Shown here one piece after another: positions 63,924 through 64,000 of a stretch of 64,000 nucleotides of DNA; within the stretch, counting starts at the first letter, position 1, and the number at the start of each line of letters is the position of its first letter. Under the pieces are notes generated by a model. That model ran no database searches and was not told the DNA's origin. It saw only the letters and a list, made by a program, of their open reading frames with translations. The translations under genes were made by a program, and so were the position numbers. Location: the NCBI GenBank assembly GCA_963736975.1, contig CAVTQY010000001.1, forward strand, positions 1,674,001 to 1,738,000, given 5' to 3'. The stretch comes from CAVTQY01 sp963736975. GTDB lineage: Bacteria; Pseudomonadota; Alphaproteobacteria; Acetobacterales; Acetobacteraceae.

Positions 63924-64000
63924 TCAGCGGATCAGCCGCACCTCGATCCCAAGAAGCGCACCGGCCGGCAGCCAGGCTCGGTCGCCGGTCAGTGCGGGCT
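63924..64000 (-). CDS. C-terminal end of an unidentified protein
   Basis: On the minus strand an open frame ends with TGA at 63926-63924, giving a tail reading LTGDRAWLPAGALLGIEVRLIR. The rest of the gene is beyond the window. It lies four bases upstream of the murJ start and so belongs to the same operon. Too short to identify. Confidence 0.4.
   Translation of the reverse strand, partial: PALTGDRAWLPAGALLGIEVRLIR

Overview
The window reads as one contiguous piece of a high-GC alphaproteobacterial chromosome. Gene content (alternative complex III with a caa3-type oxidase, CioAB-type quinol oxidase, Ku, a Kdo-hydroxylase-like gene, many ABC importers for sugars and peptides) suggests a metabolically versatile aerobe, probably Rhodospirillales/Acetobacteraceae. 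That placement is inference; no 16S gene or phylogenetic marker settles it here. No phage, insertion sequence, CRISPR array or integrase is visible.

Layout. 1-3.4 kb: trmB end, csaA, gpt, a CorC/HlyC-type membrane protein and small membrane proteins. 3.7-10.9 kb: a carbohydrate cluster (HpcH/HpaI aldolase, D-2-hydroxyacid dehydrogenase, sugar ABC binding protein and two permeases, and a 611-residue protein of uncertain function). 10.9-16.5 kb, minus strand: a sugar-acid operon (IlvD/Edd dehydratase, 2-keto-3-deoxy-aldonate dehydrogenase, FAH-family hydrolase) ending in an orphan dppBC pair and tRNA-Gln. 16.5-22.9 kb: an SDR and a complete peptide-type ABC importer with fused ATPases. 22.9-24.8 kb: two-domain 3-dehydroshikimate dehydratase. 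24.9-30.6 kb: a formate dehydrogenase locus whose catalytic subunit has an in-frame UGA that must be read as selenocysteine; the beta and NrfD-type membrane subunits are divergent. 30.6-41.5 kb, minus strand: one tightly overlapping operon actABCDEF - small membrane protein - coxB, coxA, coxC, coxD, encoding alternative complex III plus an A2-type caa3 oxidase. 41.6-50.2 kb: Ku, lipid A/envelope genes, ftsEX, ydcF-like, plsC and a DUF2125 protein. 50.3-53.3 kb: structured leader, ACT-like small protein, cydAB and a 32-residue DUF2474-like subunit. 53.4-57.6 kb: a palindromic repeat and a polyamine-type ABC importer. 57.6-64 kb: DUF1223, alpha/beta hydrolase, acetyltransferase, DEAD-box helicase, trpS and murJ.

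How the parts work together. Electrons can enter the quinone pool from formate (NrfD-anchored Sec-FDH) and leave through ACIII to caa3 oxidase or directly through the CioAB-type oxidase. Carbon enters through four ABC systems feeding sugar-acid and shikimate/quinate-type catabolism towards pyruvate and protocatechuate.

Quality note. Nine genes are each broken by a single one-base frameshift; eight fit one extra G or C on the coding strand and one fits a missing base. This is more likely residual sequencing/assembly error than nine real pseudogenes. These genes are listed as 'pseudogene' because the frame is broken in the given sequence, with the reconstructed product described.
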